Shown: one piece after another, positions 61,300-62,768 of the stretch
Numbering within the stretch: position 1 is the stretch's first letter
Layout: every line of letters starts with the position of its first letter
Source: Rhodobacterales bacterium
GTDB taxonomy: Bacteria; Pseudomonadota; Alphaproteobacteria; Rhodobacterales; Rhodobacteraceae
DNA: 62,768 nucleotides
NCBI GenBank assembly: GCA_025362795.1
Contig: JANYFE010000069.1
Coordinates: 1-62,768, forward strand
Direction of reading: 5' to 3'
Translations under genes and position numbers: made by a program
Notes under the pieces: generated by a model
The model's database searches: none
What the model saw: the letters and a program-made list of their open reading frames with translations, nothing else
What the model was told of the DNA's origin: nothing

Positions 61300-62550
61300 A
61301 TGAGAAAAACCCTTCTTGCCACTGCAGCCGCGCTGACCCTGCTGCCGTTCGGCGCACAGGCCGCTTGCGATATTACCGTGGGCCTTGTGCTGGAACTGAC
61401 CGGCGAGGCCGGCGAATACGGTCAGGCCGGTGCGAAATCGGTCGAAATGGCCTTTCGTGACCTGAACGATGCGGGTGGTGTCGCGGGTTGCACCTTGAAA
61501 ACCGACACGCGCGACAGCCAGACCCAGGCCAATGTCGCGGTCGATGCGGCCACGCAACTGGTGCAAGTCGCCCATGTGCCCGCCATCATCGGCGGCATCA
61601 TCTCGCCGATGTCGATCCCGATCCTGACCTCCGTGACCGGCCCGGCCAAAGTGCTGCAAGTCTCGCCCGCGTCGTCTTCGCCCACGCTGACGGCGCTGGC
61701 GCGGGATGGCAAGACCAACGGCGTGTTCTTCCGCACCATCACCTCTGACGCGTTGCAAGGGGTCGCTGCGGCAAAGTTCGCGATTGATCAGGGGATGAAA
61801 AAGATCGTCATCATCCACCAGAACAATGACTTCGGCGTCAACCTCGTCAAGGAATTCACCGACCCCTACGTGGCGCTTGGCGGCACCGTGATCTCGGTCA
61901 CGCCCTACAATGCCAAACAATCCAGCTATGCGTCCGAAGTCACCGCAGCGATGGCGGGCAGCCCCGACGCGCTGTATCTGATCTCGGACCCGGTCGATGG
62001 GGCGACGATCGCGCGGACCTGGATCAGCCAGGGCGGCGTGCAGAAATTCCTGCTGAACGACGGCATGAACTCTGATGACTTCGTCACGGCGGTCGGCAAG
62101 GAATATCTGGGCAATGCTTTTGGCACCTCGTCAGGCACGGTTGCATCCGCCTCGACCGAGTATTTCAACGCCAACTACAAGGCGTTCTCGGGCATTGACC
62201 CGGCGGCGCCTGCTGCCGACCGTTCCTATGACGCGGGTGCCCTGGTCGGTCTGGCCATCGCCATAGCCGGCGGGCCTGACGCGGCCAAACTGCCCGACGC
62301 CATCCGCAAGGCCGTCGATCCGAAGGGTGAAGTGATCTACGCCGGCAAGGACGAATTCGTCAAAGCGTTGGCGCTGATCGCGGCTGGGAAAGCAATCCGC
62401 TACGAAGGCGTCATCGGGCCGGTCAACTTTGACCAGTATGGCGACATTGCCGGCCCCTTCCGGCTGTGGCAGATCGTCGATGGCAAGGTGACGACGATTG
62501 GCGAGATGACCACGGCGGACGTCGAGGCGATCAAGGCCAAGGTGAAATAA
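61300..62550 (+). CDS. livK: branched-chain-type ABC substrate-binding protein (LivK-like)
   Basis: The 416-residue periplasmic binding protein has a signal peptide (MRKTLLATAAALTLLPFGAQAAC). It shows the type-I fold core ITVGLVLELTGEAGEYGQAGAKSVEMAFRDLNDAGGVAG and IHQNNDFGVNLVKEFTDPYVALGG. GAGG is better spaced for the ATG at 61300 than for the one at 61297. It supplies the LivGFHM complex encoded divergently. The ligand is unknown and need not be a branched-chain amino acid. Confidence 0.9.
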   Translation: MRKTLLATAAALTLLPFGAQAACDITVGLVLELTGEAGEYGQAGAKSVEMAFRDLNDAGGVAGCTLKTDTRDSQTQANVAVDAATQLVQVAHVPAIIGGIISPMSIPILTSVTGPAKVLQVSPASSSPTLTALARDGKTNGVFFRTITSDALQGVAAAKFAIDQGMKKIVIIHQNNDFGVNLVKEFTDPYVALGGTVISVTPYNAKQSSYASEVTAAMAGSPDALYLISDPVDGATIARTWISQGGVQKFLLNDGMNSDDFVTAVGKEYLGNAFGTSSGTVASASTEYFNANYKAFSGIDPAAPAADRSYDAGALVGLAIAIAGGPDAAKLPDAIRKAVDPKGEVIYAGKDEFVKALALIAAGKAIRYEGVIGPVNFDQYGDIAGPFRLWQIVDGKVTTIGEMTTADVEAIKAKVK

Positions 62551-62554
62551 AGCT

Positions 62555-62587
62555 ATGGGCGCGGCTGTGATGCCGCGCCCATTTAAG
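62555..62587. terminator. hairpin terminator between livK and katG
   Basis: ATGGGCGCGGC (62555-62565) pairs perfectly with GCCGCGCCCAT (62572-62582) around 6 bases, followed by TTAAGTTA. It lies between convergent genes and can serve both strands. Confidence 0.8.
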
Positions 62588-62603
62588 TTAGGCCAGATCC
62601 AAT

Positions 62604-62768
<165 letters not shown>

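Overview
The window is high-GC DNA from an alphaproteobacterium, almost certainly a member of the Rhodobacterales (Roseobacter/Rhodobacter relatives). The grounds are protein-level recognition (an NADH-dehydrogenase-like/SelD fusion, alphaproteobacterial-type SthA, a hemP-imelysin-DUF1111 iron locus, many periplasmic-binding-protein ABC importers), dense ATGA-overlapping operons, and a GGGATATTT-type 3'-end repeat that I associate with this order. It looks chromosomal and metabolic, with two scarred spots. I see no rRNA, tRNA, CRISPR array, prophage or plasmid functions.

Layout. 1-1065: wreckage of a sugar ABC importer locus (truncated ATPase, permease tail, broken GntR regulator) beside the 3' end of an IS3-family element. 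1236-12738: housekeeping and stress genes: P-loop kinase-like protein, HyuA-type hydantoinase, PAP2 phosphatase, RpoN, selenium genes selD and mnmH, a GMC oxidoreductase coupled to an ArgE-type deacylase, and a secreted protein. 12763-13816: a complete IS630-family element. 13931-25986: a carbohydrate/sugar-acid island: a split Tm-1-like pair (UPF0261 + PEP-hydrolase-like TIM barrel) with a cupin, divergent from a sugar ABC importer with two ATPases and a 64-residue membrane protein; then a D-2-hydroxyacid dehydrogenase, a FadR-type regulator, an enolase-superfamily enzyme and a sugar-phosphate isomerase-like protein. 26321-30027: a two-gene ABC exporter. 30255-37932: an amide/peptide scavenging operon (formamidase, alpha/beta hydrolase, Dpp-type importer). 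38004-39437: cytoplasmic-type trehalase. 39606-43727: an iron/haem operon (short leader ORF, hemP, imelysin, di-haem DUF1111 protein, second imelysin). 43892-47573: DUF883/holin-like membrane proteins, a small unknown protein, a dead Crp/Fnr copy followed by an intact paralogue, and a secreted protein. 47723-53972: amidotransferase-like protein, MFS exporter, SthA, glutathione peroxidase, ABC exporter. 53969-62550: a divergent LivGFHM + amine-oxidase operon facing GntR-DUF3830-TIGR04076-aldo/keto reductase-LivK. 62604-62768: the 3' end of katG.

How it works together. The clearest regulatory signal is a family of FadR-like inverted repeats (TGGT-N3-ACCA) at 16406, 16586, 26052, 26215 and 48564. 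They sit in both promoter regions of the sugar-acid island and in the distant amidotransferase/MFS divergent promoter. I infer one regulon under the FadR-type protein at 23233-23919. Two loci are the best candidates for undescribed physiology: the Tm-1-like pair tied to sugar import, and the Liv transporter/oxidase/DUF3830/TIGR04076/aldo-keto reductase locus. Neither has a known substrate, and all functional statements below are inferred from sequence alone.
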